Positions 1 through 11,392 are shown, counted from the stretch's first letter. The stretch is 35,462 nucleotides of DNA from Verrucomicrobiota bacterium (GCA_004294095.1 RDZR01000054.1:1-35462); one strand, 5' to 3'. The notes: a model not told the origin generated them from the sequence alone. Made by a program: numbers and translations.

Positions 1-92
1 GGGGGCGCGCCTTCGGCTATTTACCAAATCTCAACCGGCGCGATGGACCATTCAACGCACTCTTGCCAGTTTACGCCATCAATGCATCACTT

Positions 93-515
93 TCATGAAG
101 CACTCATCATGCCTTGGGAGGATTCCACCACTCGCAGCGATAACGGCTCACTATCCCCTGCTCCATGCTCAAACCACTCGCGCTGCAATCGACGCTGCAA
201 AGCGCGCAATGAGCGATGTTTTTCTAACAAAAGTCTTTCCATCGGCGCGATGGCCACTCCCGAATCCTCAACTTCCAACCTCAAACTCACCGCGAGCAGC
301 CGACGCAATCGATACATCGGTAAATAACAATCCACTTCAATCCGTTGCCGACATGTGAAAAAAACTTCAAGCACCTTCGCCCAGTCCTTGCCTGCTATCA
401 ATTCCTGACGCAAATCTAACAAAATATCCCAATGCTCTTTTCGGGCTTGACCGAACAATCCCTCCACCAACTCAACCGCATCGGCTCGCCATCCATTTTG
501 CTTCCATTGCTTCAC
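93..515 (-). CDS. Hypothetical helical protein, function unknown
   Basis: I do not recognise this 140-residue product. It starts at a GTG; an in-frame TAA lies only three codons upstream, so the frame cannot extend further. The protein is rich in Leu, Arg and Glu and looks almost wholly helical, with no signal peptide, membrane segment or metal motif. Two Leu-TTA codons followed by G sit in the reading frame (near 223 and 411), the same habit seen in the certain genes of this window, which supports it being genuinely coding. No Shine-Dalgarno sequence is visible. Overlapping plus-strand frames (43-358) look like shadows. It could be a small real gene or the remains of a longer one. Confidence 0.4.
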   Translation of the reverse strand: MKQWKQNGWRADAVELVEGLFGQARKEHWDILLDLRQELIAGKDWAKVLEVFFTCRQRIEVDCYLPMYRLRRLLAVSLRLEVEDSGVAIAPMERLLLEKHRSLRALQRRLQREWFEHGAGDSEPLSLRVVESSQGMMSAS

Positions 516-568
516 AGAGGTAGCTTACAAGAATGAGATTCATTCGCAATAGCTAATTTGCATTTCAC

Positions 569-606
569 AAAAAAACCACTCAGCGAAGGCATCACCGAGT
601 GGCTTT
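569..606 (-). terminator. Rho-independent terminator of dps
   Basis: Read on the minus strand, a hairpin with the arms CCACTC and GAGTGG is followed at once by a run of seven T. It lies about 30 bases past the dps stop codon, so it should end the dps transcript. Confidence 0.75.
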
Positions 607-633
607 GTGATTGATTCGATAAAATCTTAAAAT

Positions 634-1104
634 TCAGAGATTCTTCAGAAAGCTCTTAAGCATCCAGAGTGTTTTTTGATGAACTTGCACTCGCCCGATG
701 GCGACGTCTTGCGTTTCCAGATCGCCAGCAGCCTCAGCCGCCGCACGCAGCGCTGCCGAAGAAGCGATGACAATCTCGTAACTATCCACCAAATGGGCCA
801 CAAAATCCTTGGCAGGAGCCGGACCAGAAGCCATTTCAGTAATGGATGACATTTTAGCAAGCGTCACTAACCCGCCGGGTGCATACACTTCCAACGCTCT
901 CAAGCGTTCCGCCAAGTCATCAATCGCGGTGAATAATTCTTCGTATTGAGTTTGAAACGCGGTGTGAAGTTGGAAAAAATTAGGGCCTTCCACATTCCAA
1001 TGGGCGAGGTGCAGTTGGCCTAAAAGTGCGTAAGAATCCGCGAGCAGAGTTTGCAGCGCTTGGGCGACCGCAGAAGTTTTCGGTTGTGTGGAAATGGCAG
1101 ACAT
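634..1104 (-). CDS. dps: Dps-family ferritin-like DNA-binding/iron-storage protein
   Basis: Dps proteins form 12-subunit shells that oxidise Fe(II) with hydrogen peroxide and protect DNA. The 156-residue product carries the family signature HWNVEGPNF followed by LHTAF and DDLAERLRAL. The inter-subunit ferroxidase ligands fall at H35, H47, D62 and E66, with the same 12-15-4 spacing as the well-studied Listeria Dps (H31, H43, D58, E62). Length is normal for the family. The start was set at the second ATG because conservation begins nearby; an in-frame ATG at 1131 would add nine residues, and neither start has a good ribosome site. The gene is monocistronic, with a terminator at 569-606, and divergent from the small gene at 1168. 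Confidence 0.92.
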   Translation of the reverse strand: MSAISTQPKTSAVAQALQTLLADSYALLGQLHLAHWNVEGPNFFQLHTAFQTQYEELFTAIDDLAERLRALEVYAPGGLVTLAKMSSITEMASGPAPAKDFVAHLVDSYEIVIASSAALRAAAEAAGDLETQDVAIGRVQVHQKTLWMLKSFLKNL

Positions 1105-1167
1105 ATTGAGAAAATAATCAATAATCGACATTGCACAAGCGAATAGTTTGCATTATTGAGATTCCCG

Positions 1168-1359
1168 ATGGGAAAAACATTGTGCGATTGGTCAAAAAAA
1201 GACATTGAAAAGGACTTCTTGCGCCTTGCGGAGATTGTCGCATCGCCGCGCTATGCTTGCCGGAAATGCGCCCGCTCGGCTGGTGATTCCAAGTATTTAT
1301 GCAAGCCACGCAAGCTCTCGAAAGGGGCAAAATCACCCGATGCAACCGCCGTGCCGTAG
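1168..1359 (+). CDS. Small four-cysteine (CxxC) protein, possible zinc-binding
   Basis: This 63-residue reading frame looks protein-like rather than a shadow. It begins with a charged amphipathic segment containing C6 and W8. A CRKC pair (C31, C34), a fourth cysteine (C45) and a basic C-terminal part follow. Four cysteines with one CxxC pair suggest a small metal-binding or ribbon fold. I have an impression of similar short proteins in planctomycetes and verrucomicrobia but cannot verify it. The ATG at 1168 is preferred to an in-frame TTG at 1156. It is divergent from dps, so the two share a very short promoter region. Function is unknown. Confidence 0.5.
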   Translation: MGKTLCDWSKKDIEKDFLRLAEIVASPRYACRKCARSAGDSKYLCKPRKLSKGAKSPDATAVP

Positions 1360-1467
1360 CGAGTTTTTTTCGCGCTGATCTTTGCAGATACCTCTTGCTA
1401 TCTTGATCGGCGGGCTTATCATTTTTTTAGCTCCACGAAACCCATCTCGCTGAAGCTATCCTAAAAC

Positions 1468-1481
1468 GAGACAATTGTCTC
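1468..1481. promoter_or_regulatory. Perfect 14-bp palindrome, candidate operator
   Basis: GAGACAATTGTCTC is a perfect inverted repeat ending 31 bases before the pseudopilin ATG, in an A/T-rich leader. The size and place fit a binding site for a dimeric regulator. No regulator gene is next to it, so the binding protein cannot be named. Confidence 0.45.
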
Positions 1482-1512
1482 AATCATAATAAAAATAAAC
1501 ATACCTAATAAA

Positions 1513-2208
1513 ATGAAAATGAACCAAAAAATGCGTGGAGGTTTCACCTTGGTGGAACTTCTCGTCGTGATCGTGATTATCGCCGCTCTGGCTGGTCTCA
1601 CCGCTCCCATGGTGATTCGCCAACGGAAAAAGGCAGACCAAACGGAAGCTGTCAGCAATGCCCGTCAAATCGGCATCGCTCTGATGGAATTTGATACTGA
1701 ATACGGAAGTTTCCCAGGTCCAGATACGGCCAAAGCCGTCGCGGATGCCACAGAAACGACCATCTCATCTGGCACGACAGCGAATGATATGCTGCGTCAG
1801 TTAATCAGAGCCGGCATCGCCCAAACGGAATCCATGTTTTTTGCGAAGACAGCTTTCAGCCAAAAACCAGATAACGTGTTTAATGGAGCAACCAATGCGC
1901 TTGAGGCAGGTGAACTTGGATTCGGTTATATTGTCGGTGCTCAGAACAAGCCGCTGAGTTCAGCTGGAAATCCTAGCCGTCCGATCTTAGCTGCACCACT
2001 GGCGCTCGCGCTTGATGGGACGTTTGACTCCGATTATTACGATGGAAAAGCCGTGACTCTGCGCATGGACAACAGCGTCAGCTCCCTCAACATCGTCAAA
2101 TCAAGTGGCAAGGTGCTCCTCGCTGGTAAACCAATGTTAGATTCTGGAGATGATACCATTTGGGGCACACAAATCAGTCCTGCGTGGGCATATCCCATCA
2201 AAAAGTAA
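1513..2208 (+). CDS. Type II secretion/type IV-like pseudopilin
   Basis: The 231-residue product opens with a short basic leader and the prepilin motif RGG/FTLVELLVVIVII. A prepilin peptidase would cleave after G10 and methylate the new N-terminal Phe. The following hydrophobic helix (about residues 11-33) would anchor it in the inner membrane and pack in a pseudopilus. The rest is a soluble domain with a Gly/Ser/Thr-rich middle. Such stand-alone prepilin-type proteins are numerous in Verrucomicrobiota and Planctomycetota, many without an assigned role. No gsp or pil genes are nearby. It has its own terminator at 2234 and a palindrome upstream, so it looks monocistronic and separately regulated. 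Confidence 0.85.
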   Translation: MKMNQKMRGGFTLVELLVVIVIIAALAGLTAPMVIRQRKKADQTEAVSNARQIGIALMEFDTEYGSFPGPDTAKAVADATETTISSGTTANDMLRQLIRAGIAQTESMFFAKTAFSQKPDNVFNGATNALEAGELGFGYIVGAQNKPLSSAGNPSRPILAAPLALALDGTFDSDYYDGKAVTLRMDNSVSSLNIVKSSGKVLLAGKPMLDSGDDTIWGTQISPAWAYPIKK

Positions 2209-2233
2209 ATTAGCCATCAATTCAAAATTCACT

Positions 2234-2268
2234 CACCCGACCTCTTCACTGAGGTTGGGTGTTTTTTT
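2234..2268 (+). terminator. Rho-independent terminator after the pseudopilin
   Basis: An 11-bp stem with one mismatch (CACCCGACCTC and GAGGTTGGGTG), a six-base loop and seven T follow the pseudopilin stop codon by about 25 bases. Confidence 0.9.
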
Positions 2269-2376
2269 GTCTTCAATCTTGGGCTTAGAAAGCAGGACTC
2301 ATATTTCGATCCGTTTTTTACTTGCACCTTGGAGCCACGCACCAAGAATTTGCCCCCCACAGTGCGGCCCGATCCC

Positions 2377-3378
2377 ATGAGCGAAATTAGCCAAACCATT
2401 CTGCAAACCAGCTTTGATGAAATTGGCGAAATCATTCGGTCCCACCAATCATTCATCATCATGAGTCACGTGCGCCCAGATGGCGACGCGATCGGCTCCC
2501 AGCTCGCTCTCGGCTGCTCCCTGCTCGCCGCCAATAAAACAGTGCGCATGATCCACCAAGACGGCGTGCCTGAAAATCTTGCCTTCATGGCGGGTGCCGA
2601 GCTCATTGAGCCGCCCCCGAGCGAACCGATCCTCGCAGATGTCGCCATCGCGCTTGATACCGCTGCGAAACCTCGCCTCGGCGATGCGGTGATTCACGCG
2701 GCATCCAAGGCGAAGATTTGGCTCAACATCGATCATCATTTGTCCAACCCTGGCTATGGAGATTTGAATCGCATCGATCCTACCAGCCCCGCCACTGGAC
2801 AAATCATCTATCAGCTCATCACCAGCCAAAAACTCCCACTTCCAGCCGCATCCCGCGATGCCATTTACATCGCTGTTTCCACCGATACCGGATCATTCCA
2901 ATATCCCTCGACCAGCGCGGAAACCTACGAACTTGCCGCAGATCTTGTGCGACGTGGCTTGGAAGTCGGGAAAATCAATACGCAACTCTACGATAGCTAT
3001 CCATTCCGCCGCATCGAACTGATGCGCCGCTTGCTCAATTCACTCGAACGCCATGCCGATGGCCGCATTGCCGCATGGGAAATGCGCGATCAAACACGCG
3101 TCGAACTCGAACTCGTGCCGGACGATAGCGAAGGACTGATCGACCTAATCCGCGCCATCCGCGGGGTGGAAGTGGCCGTCTTTTTCGAAGAATTGCCAGA
3201 AGGAAAAATTCGCGTTTCAATGCGTTCAAAAAATCCACTCTACAACGTCTGCGAAATCGCCGTTGCGCTCGGCGGCGGCGGCCATGCACTCGCAGCCGGT
3301 ATCCGCATGGCGGGTCCGTTAGAAACAGCCAAAAAATTAGTGTTAGATGCCATTAAAAACCAATTGGCAAAAATCTAA
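2377..3378 (+). CDS. nrnA: DHH-family bifunctional nanoRNase / pAp phosphatase (NrnA-like)
   Basis: NrnA-type enzymes degrade short RNA oligonucleotides and dephosphorylate pAp in the cytoplasm using two Mn ions. The 333-residue product shows the DHH-DHHA1 order: SHVRPDGDAIGS (H31, D35, D37), D94 in ALDTA, the DHH triad at D119-H121, STDTGSF, and the C-terminal GGGGHALAAG substrate-binding loop from about residue 299. The ATG at 2377 was chosen because the family begins just before the first motif; an upstream in-frame TTG at 2329 would add 16 unconserved residues. truB follows after 22 bases, a common pairing in ribosome/RNA maturation clusters, so co-transcription is likely. Confidence 0.9.
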   Translation: MSEISQTILQTSFDEIGEIIRSHQSFIIMSHVRPDGDAIGSQLALGCSLLAANKTVRMIHQDGVPENLAFMAGAELIEPPPSEPILADVAIALDTAAKPRLGDAVIHAASKAKIWLNIDHHLSNPGYGDLNRIDPTSPATGQIIYQLITSQKLPLPAASRDAIYIAVSTDTGSFQYPSTSAETYELAADLVRRGLEVGKINTQLYDSYPFRRIELMRRLLNSLERHADGRIAAWEMRDQTRVELELVPDDSEGLIDLIRAIRGVEVAVFFEELPEGKIRVSMRSKNPLYNVCEIAVALGGGGHALAAGIRMAGPLETAKKLVLDAIKNQLAKI

Positions 3379-3400
3379 CTGAATTCCCTAACATGATTTC

Positions 3401-4138
3401 ATGACACATTCCTCACCTTATCAAGCCAACGGTCCCAGCGGAGTTCTCCTCGTCGATAAAGCACAAGAAATGACTTCGCACGATGTCGTTGCGATTGCCC
3501 GCCGTTCTCTCAACACCAAAAAGATCGGCCACTGCGGCACGCTCGATCCAATGGCCACTGGCCTGTTAATGCTCGTCATCGGGAGCGCGACGAAGATCCA
3601 AGATCTGTTGATGAGTGAAGATAAGCAATACGTGGGCAAGCTGACCCTCGGCGTGAGCACCAGCACGCAAGATCGCCAGGGCGAAGCAATTGCGACTCGC
3701 GAGGTGCCCGCCTTTGAGCGCAGCGCGATCGAAAAAGCCTTCAATCAATTCACAGGTCCATTCGAGCAAATTCCGCCGATGGTTTCTGCGATTAAAAAAG
3801 ATGGCGTGCCGCTCTACAAACTCGCTCGCAAAGGCATCGAGATCGTTCGCGAGCCGCGCCCAGTGCACGTCACTTCGCACACGATCACGGCCATTGAGCT
3901 GCCAGATGTCGTCTTCACCGTCGATTGCTCGAAAGGATTCTACGTCCGCACTTATGCCCATGACATCGGAGAAGTGCTCGGCTGCGGTGCTCACCTCAGT
4001 GATTTGCGCAGGACCCGCTCGGGCAAATTCACTCTCGACCGCGCGGTGACCATTGATGATCTCAAATCACTGCCGCGTGAGGAACTCTATCAGAAAATCA
4101 TTTCACTCGCAGAAATCTCTCTGATGCGCGGTGCTTAA
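3401..4138 (+). CDS. truB: tRNA pseudouridine(55) synthase TruB
   Basis: TruB makes the universal pseudouridine 55 in the T-loop of tRNAs. The 245-residue protein has the N-terminal motif GVLLVDK and the catalytic loop KIGHCGTLDPMATGLL with the nucleophile Asp at residue 49. It also has KKDGVPLYKLARKG (RNA contact) and the GFYVRTYAHDIG block. It is shorter than the 314-residue E. coli enzyme and ends soon after the catalytic domain, so it lacks the C-terminal PUA-like extension, as in several other phyla. It lies between nrnA and ligA on the same strand with short gaps. Confidence 0.95.
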   Translation: MTHSSPYQANGPSGVLLVDKAQEMTSHDVVAIARRSLNTKKIGHCGTLDPMATGLLMLVIGSATKIQDLLMSEDKQYVGKLTLGVSTSTQDRQGEAIATREVPAFERSAIEKAFNQFTGPFEQIPPMVSAIKKDGVPLYKLARKGIEIVREPRPVHVTSHTITAIELPDVVFTVDCSKGFYVRTYAHDIGEVLGCGAHLSDLRRTRSGKFTLDRAVTIDDLKSLPREELYQKIISLAEISLMRGA

Positions 4139-4167
4139 TCGAAAAATCTCGGGATTTCTCACTTTGA

Positions 4168-6926
<2,759 letters not shown>

Positions 6927-6959
6927 GTTTGGATAAACAAAAAGTGAATGATCAAAATT

Positions 6960-8219
6960 TTAGCGGTCGCACTCACCCATCACAAAATCGAGTGAGCCAA
7001 GAATGGCCGGAATATCCGAGACCATGTGCCCAACTAACAATTTGGAGGTGATGGATAAATTGCAAAACGATGGGCTGCGAATTTTCAAACGATAAGGCAC
7101 GCCGCCGCCCTTCGAATGAATGTAAAATCCGAGTTCACCTTTAGGATTTTCCGCGGCAAAATATACTTCCCCAGCAGGCGCATCAATGCCCTGTGTGGAA
7201 ACGATGAAGTGATGGATGAGTTCTTCCATCGACATCATCACCCGCTCTTTGTTGGGCAGCATGCTCTTAGGATCGGCCAAATTCACCGGCCCGTCTGGCA
7301 TTCTATCTAACACTTGGCGGCAGAGTGCAATCGATTGCCTCATTTCCTCCATGCGGACCAAATAGCGTGCGTAGCAATCGCCCTCTTCAGCAATCGGCAC
7401 GTCAAATTCATAATTTTCGTAGCCGAGGTATGGATTATCTTTGCGCAAATCACGCGCGACGCCGGATGCGCGCAAATTCGGGCCAGTCATGCCGTAAGAA
7501 ATCGCAGATTCGCGGCTGATGATGCCCACGTCCACCATGCGCTCGATGAAAATTTTGTTTTTATCTAACAATTTCGAGATCTCGTTGATCGATCCAGTGC
7601 ATTCGTCGAGGAAGCGGCGCACAGTCGCCTCAAAACCAGGCGGCATATCGCGCAATTGGCCACCCACGCGAGTGTAAGAAGTGGTGAAGCGAGCACCCGT
7701 GAGTTGCTCGCACATGTTGTAAATTTTTTCCCTCTCGGTGAAGGTGTAGAGGAAAACCGTCATCGCTCCCACATCCATCGCGCACACTCCCACGCCTAAC
7801 ATGTGGGAGGAAATACGAGCCAACTCGCAGCACAAAACCCGCAGGGCTTGGCCTCGCGGCGGCAGAGTCCAGCCCATCAATTTTTCCACCGCGCAGGCAT
7901 AGGCGACGTTGTTGGCTAACGGCGCGAGGTAATCAAGACGGTCCGTGTAAGGAACGAACTGATTGTAATGCATGTTTTCCGCAATTTTTTCGTCACCACG
8001 GTGTAAAAAGCCCACATCTGGAATGGCGGATTCGATCACTTCGCCGTTCAATTCCAAAATCAAGCGCAAGACACCATGCGTGGCAGGATGAGATGGCCCC
8101 ATGTTCAAAACCATGCGCTCACCGACTAAATCGTCAGTCTCTGCATGGTAATTTTCCGCTTCACGCGCTGTGCGGGCAAGGCTGTCCGGTGCTTCGATTT
8201 CTTGGGTGGTGTGACTCAT
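6960..8219 (-). CDS. nuoD: NADH-quinone oxidoreductase subunit D (NuoD)
   Basis: NuoD (49-kDa subunit) forms much of the quinone-binding pocket at the base of the complex I peripheral arm. The 419-residue product includes MVLNMGPSHPATHGVLRL, PDVGFLHRGDEKI and YTDRLDYLAP. It ends with the family-typical GSLDFVMGECDR, and no NuoC fusion is present. The ATG at 8219 is preferred; an in-frame GTG at 8258 would add 13 residues. nuoC, usually directly upstream, is replaced by an unrelated ATPase gene whose stop is about 60 bases away. nuoE follows. Confidence 0.96.
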   Translation of the reverse strand: MSHTTQEIEAPDSLARTAREAENYHAETDDLVGERMVLNMGPSHPATHGVLRLILELNGEVIESAIPDVGFLHRGDEKIAENMHYNQFVPYTDRLDYLAPLANNVAYACAVEKLMGWTLPPRGQALRVLCCELARISSHMLGVGVCAMDVGAMTVFLYTFTEREKIYNMCEQLTGARFTTSYTRVGGQLRDMPPGFEATVRRFLDECTGSINEISKLLDKNKIFIERMVDVGIISRESAISYGMTGPNLRASGVARDLRKDNPYLGYENYEFDVPIAEEGDCYARYLVRMEEMRQSIALCRQVLDRMPDGPVNLADPKSMLPNKERVMMSMEELIHHFIVSTQGIDAPAGEVYFAAENPKGELGFYIHSKGGGVPYRLKIRSPSFCNLSITSKLLVGHMVSDIPAILGSLDFVMGECDR

Positions 8220-8282
8220 GCGTAAATCCCTGCCCACTAAGTGCGCAAAATTGCCCACTTCGCAAGGGCTTTGTGAAAAATT

Positions 8283-9740
8283 TCACAAGGTGCTGCGCCC
8301 ATAACGATCGCGGAATTGGCGGAGCAATTCATCCACACGCTCGCTGTCTTCTTGGTTTGGCGGTGCGGCAGTGGGCTGATCTGCCGAAATGTCTTTCACC
8401 TCGGGTGATGGCGATGGGTGCTCCGGCTGCGTAGTTGGTTGCTCGTCCAGATAGTCATCAACTAGCTGAGTTCGCGGCTGCGGCTCATCTTCTAACGGCT
8501 CAGCGAAAGTTTCTGCCGAGGGCATTTCTTCGTCGCTAGGCACCGGTTGGGAAGTTTCTTCCAAGAAAACTGGCGGAGCTTCTGGCTCGGGCTCGACTTC
8601 TGCTTGGACTGGTGCATGCAGCTGCGAGCGAGCGATAGCCCATGCAACACCTGCTGCTTGCAGCAGCCCGCGTGCATGAGTGCCAGATTGCTTCAAATCG
8701 ATATGCGGTAGAACTACCGCACCCAAGCCAGGTGCGCGCGATTCTAACAGGGCGATGATTTCCTCTTCGGATAGTGGCTTCAACTCGATCACAATTTCAG
8801 ACAAGCGATCCGCAAGCCCCCCGCTCAAGCGTGGCAAGAACGCGCTTTCCCAAATATCTTGATTGACTGATAAAATGACTTCGAGCTGAGGCACCGCTTG
8901 GCGCAATGAACCGAGAAAAGCGGCAAAACGCATGGCTGCATTTTCATCCGTGGAAAAGGCCTCAACATCATCTGCGACGAGCACCACGCGAGTGACTAAG
9001 CATGTCATGCTAAGCAATGCCTGCACACGATCCATCTCCGAGGCATCTCCAGACTTTGCCGCATGAATATTTTTTGTTAGATCATCGAAGCGTGAAGAAT
9101 CTGCAAGCGAGGTATTGGCAAACTGAAATAAAGCACTCACCCAGAACGCGACCATTCCCAGCGGCATATGGCAGCGAGCGGCTATCTCATGGCTGAGGCG
9201 CTGGCTGAGTGCGTAAAAATTTTCTGCTGCCCAGTGTGCAGTGACGGCATTGGGATGATGGAAGTCGAACGTTTCGATTGGTCGGGTGCGTAGAGCTGCT
9301 AAAGCACTTTCCCGATCTTGACATGGCACTTCACCGGATGCGACCAAGGGCTGCAAAGAATACGCAAAAATACGGCGAACAATCAAATCCAGCACGCACA
9401 GGCCACCTGCTGCCGGCAAAGGACGGCTCAGGCGGCGAATCGTATCATCTAACAAAGAAGACGCATCCACACGGCAATGATAGCCGGCTTGGATCGGGAT
9501 AAATTCATGGCTGTTAGAGAGACCGTGCTGGACACGAGTCAGTAAGTGGCTTTTTCCATGCCCCGCTCGCGGCGCCCGCAAAAGTATGCACCGCCCGGGT
9601 TTTTCGACGGGCCCGTATAGCGCACGCATCAACTCATTGCAGGCATCACGATTGACGAGCTCAGCATGGGCTTGGGGAATTTGTCCAAGTGATTCGAACC
9701 ACCTTTGAAATGGATGATCTAGTTCAATAGCAGAATTCAT
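8283..9740 (-). CDS. Unrecognised P-loop ATPase with acidic Pro/Glu-rich tail
   Basis: I do not recognise this 485-residue protein beyond its fold. It has a Walker A-like loop LRAPRAGHGKSHLL (K63, S64; one residue longer than the strict consensus between Ala56 and GK). A Walker B-like strand VVLVADDVEAF follows (about 252-262). SVNQDIWESAFLPRLSGGLADRL may be a sensor/arginine-finger region as in AAA/STAND-like ATPases. From about residue 378 to 465 it becomes a low-complexity Glu/Pro/Gln-rich linker, then a short charged C-terminal helix with ELLRQFRDRYG that could bind a partner. No membrane segment. It sits between rlmN and nuoD on the same strand. A role in complex I assembly or as a general scaffold ATPase is only a guess. 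Confidence 0.75.
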   Translation of the reverse strand: MNSAIELDHPFQRWFESLGQIPQAHAELVNRDACNELMRALYGPVEKPGRCILLRAPRAGHGKSHLLTRVQHGLSNSHEFIPIQAGYHCRVDASSLLDDTIRRLSRPLPAAGGLCVLDLIVRRIFAYSLQPLVASGEVPCQDRESALAALRTRPIETFDFHHPNAVTAHWAAENFYALSQRLSHEIAARCHMPLGMVAFWVSALFQFANTSLADSSRFDDLTKNIHAAKSGDASEMDRVQALLSMTCLVTRVVLVADDVEAFSTDENAAMRFAAFLGSLRQAVPQLEVILSVNQDIWESAFLPRLSGGLADRLSEIVIELKPLSEEEIIALLESRAPGLGAVVLPHIDLKQSGTHARGLLQAAGVAWAIARSQLHAPVQAEVEPEPEAPPVFLEETSQPVPSDEEMPSAETFAEPLEDEPQPRTQLVDDYLDEQPTTQPEHPSPSPEVKDISADQPTAAPPNQEDSERVDELLRQFRDRYGRSTL

Positions 9741-9810
9741 GTGGTTTTACGTTGGGCAGGATTTTAGGGGATCACAAGAAAAGAGGCAAAAAATGTCCCG
9801 TTCAGAAATT

Positions 9811-10905
9811 TCAAGATGATTGCTTTGCCGGTGCGGCGATGATGCCTTCATGGGTTTCTTGTTTGAGGCGCAGTTGGCCACATGCAGCATCAATGTCATG
9901 ACCTTTTTCCAAGCGCAGGTTGGCGGTGATACCGGAGCGGCGGAGGACTTCACGAAATGCCTTGCAACGATTATCGGAGGGCCTTTTCCATGACAAGCCA
10001 TCCACTTTATTGTAGGGAATCAGATTCACTTTTGCTTGGATTTTTTGAGCACGCTTGGCGAGGATTTCAGCTTGCTCCAAAGCGTCGTTCACGCCCTCGA
10101 TGAGAATGTATTCGAGGGTGAGTTTTTGTTTTTTACGGGCATTCCAATACTCTAAAGCGGCAAACAACTCGGCAACCGGCCACTTGCGGTTGATCGGCAT
10201 GATTTGTTCGCGCACTTCGTCAGTTGCGCCGTGAAGTGAAATAGCCAATCGGATCTGCTGCGGATGCTCGGCCAATTGACGGATCTGCGGCACTAAACCC
10301 GAGGTGGAAATCGTGAGATGGCGTGCTCCGAGATGGAGTGATTGCTCATGAGTGATTAAGGAAATGGCGACCAGCAATTGATCCAAATTTGCCAACGGCT
10401 CCCCCATGCCCATGAAAACGAGCGAATCCACCCGCTGGCCGCTGAGTTGCTCGGCGGCCAGCACTTGGCCTGCGATTTCCGAAGCATCGAGATGACGAGT
10501 GAATCCTGCTAGACCCGATGCGCAAAATTTACAGCCATACGCACAGCCAACTTGTGAAGAAACACACAGCGTGAGGCGATCCGAGGCTTGCCCATAAAGT
10601 GCCGGATTGGCAGGAATCAAAACGCTCTCAACATAGCGCCCATCATGCAGACGAAACAAAAATTTCCTGGTGGTATCGGCCGCTCCCTGCGTCTGCGAGT
10701 GATCTAACGAAGTGATGCGAAACGCTTGCGCCAACTGCTCGCGCAATGCCTTGGGCAGATTGGCCATTTCATCAAATGAACGAACCTGCTTTTTCCAAAC
10801 CCATTCAAAAATTTGCTGCGCGCGAAAGGCCGGCTGCCCCGCAGACTGAAGCCAGCCGACCAGAGCATCCGCCGAGAGTCCCGTTATCGCTGGAAGCATG
10901 ATCAC
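9811..10905 (-). CDS. rlmN: Dual-specificity 23S rRNA/tRNA adenine-C2 methyltransferase RlmN
   Basis: RlmN is a radical SAM enzyme that methylates C2 of A2503 in 23S rRNA and A37 in some tRNAs. The 364-residue product has the CxxxCxxC iron-sulfur motif at C121, C125 and C128. It also has the preceding catalytic Cys at C114, the MGMGEPLAN motif, and the C-terminal methyl-carrying Cys (C342) in GHDIDAACGQLR. An alternative ATG two codons downstream (10899) cannot be excluded. The gene is 33 bases after the HIT gene and 70 bases before the ATPase gene on the same strand. RlmN is preferred to Cfr because of overall length and the context among housekeeping genes. Confidence 0.95.
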   Translation of the reverse strand: MIMLPAITGLSADALVGWLQSAGQPAFRAQQIFEWVWKKQVRSFDEMANLPKALREQLAQAFRITSLDHSQTQGAADTTRKFLFRLHDGRYVESVLIPANPALYGQASDRLTLCVSSQVGCAYGCKFCASGLAGFTRHLDASEIAGQVLAAEQLSGQRVDSLVFMGMGEPLANLDQLLVAISLITHEQSLHLGARHLTISTSGLVPQIRQLAEHPQQIRLAISLHGATDEVREQIMPINRKWPVAELFAALEYWNARKKQKLTLEYILIEGVNDALEQAEILAKRAQKIQAKVNLIPYNKVDGLSWKRPSDNRCKAFREVLRRSGITANLRLEKGHDIDAACGQLRLKQETHEGIIAAPAKQSS

Positions 10906-10938
10906 GATCTTAGTATTGCCGAGCTTGGCGGAAAAGAA

Positions 10939-11376
10939 CTATCTCGCATCGATCAACGCCGCACGCGCTGCATTGACGATCGCTTCAATCTCTTGCGGAT
11001 CGCGCGGCTGCCAGTCTGAGTGAGCCCACACCGTGCCGGGCCACGCCGGATCATCACAATTACGAGCCACTAAATGAATATGCATTTGCCTCACTTGATT
11101 ACCGATGCAGGCGACATTGAGTTTTTCCGGCTTAAAAAAATTTGTTAGGAAAAAGGAAATTTTGCGAATCGCTTGGCACACCTCAAGGTAGCGCTCATCA
11201 TCTAACTGATGGAGATCCTCAATTCCGTCTGCCACCTCTGGCACCAAAATCATCCACGGAAAATGCGCGTGATCTTTGAGCAAAAGCACGCAGCCGTCTA
11301 ACTGCCCAATCAAATGACTGCGCTGGCCCAATTTTGGATGGAGCGAAAAACTCATGCCCACGCTTAACGGATGCAT
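10939..11376 (-). CDS. HIT-family nucleotide hydrolase/transferase
   Basis: HIT proteins act on nucleoside phosphoramidates or dinucleoside polyphosphates. The 145-residue product has the C-terminal motif VRQMHIHLVARNCDDPAWPG. In it the first of the three usual His is Gln, as in the small bacterial HIT subgroup I know with this Q-hydrophobic-H-x-H pattern, so the catalytic His pair is kept. Substrate is not predictable. The gene begins 16 bases after the clpB stop and leads into rlmN, so it is probably read from the clpB promoter. An internal ATG at 11355 is an alternative start. Confidence 0.85.
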   Translation of the reverse strand: MHPLSVGMSFSLHPKLGQRSHLIGQLDGCVLLLKDHAHFPWMILVPEVADGIEDLHQLDDERYLEVCQAIRKISFFLTNFFKPEKLNVACIGNQVRQMHIHLVARNCDDPAWPGTVWAHSDWQPRDPQEIEAIVNAARAALIDAR

Positions 11377-11392
11377 CCTGCGCGGGGCGATC

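Noticed and set aside
1360-1512. RNA gene between the small Cys protein and the pseudopilin
   Set aside because: No tRNA-like or other recognisable RNA structure was found; only the palindrome stands out.
10939-11376. HIT protein inactivated because the first motif His is Gln
   Set aside because: Q-M-H-I-H is the usual form in this small bacterial HIT subgroup, and the catalytic His pair is present.
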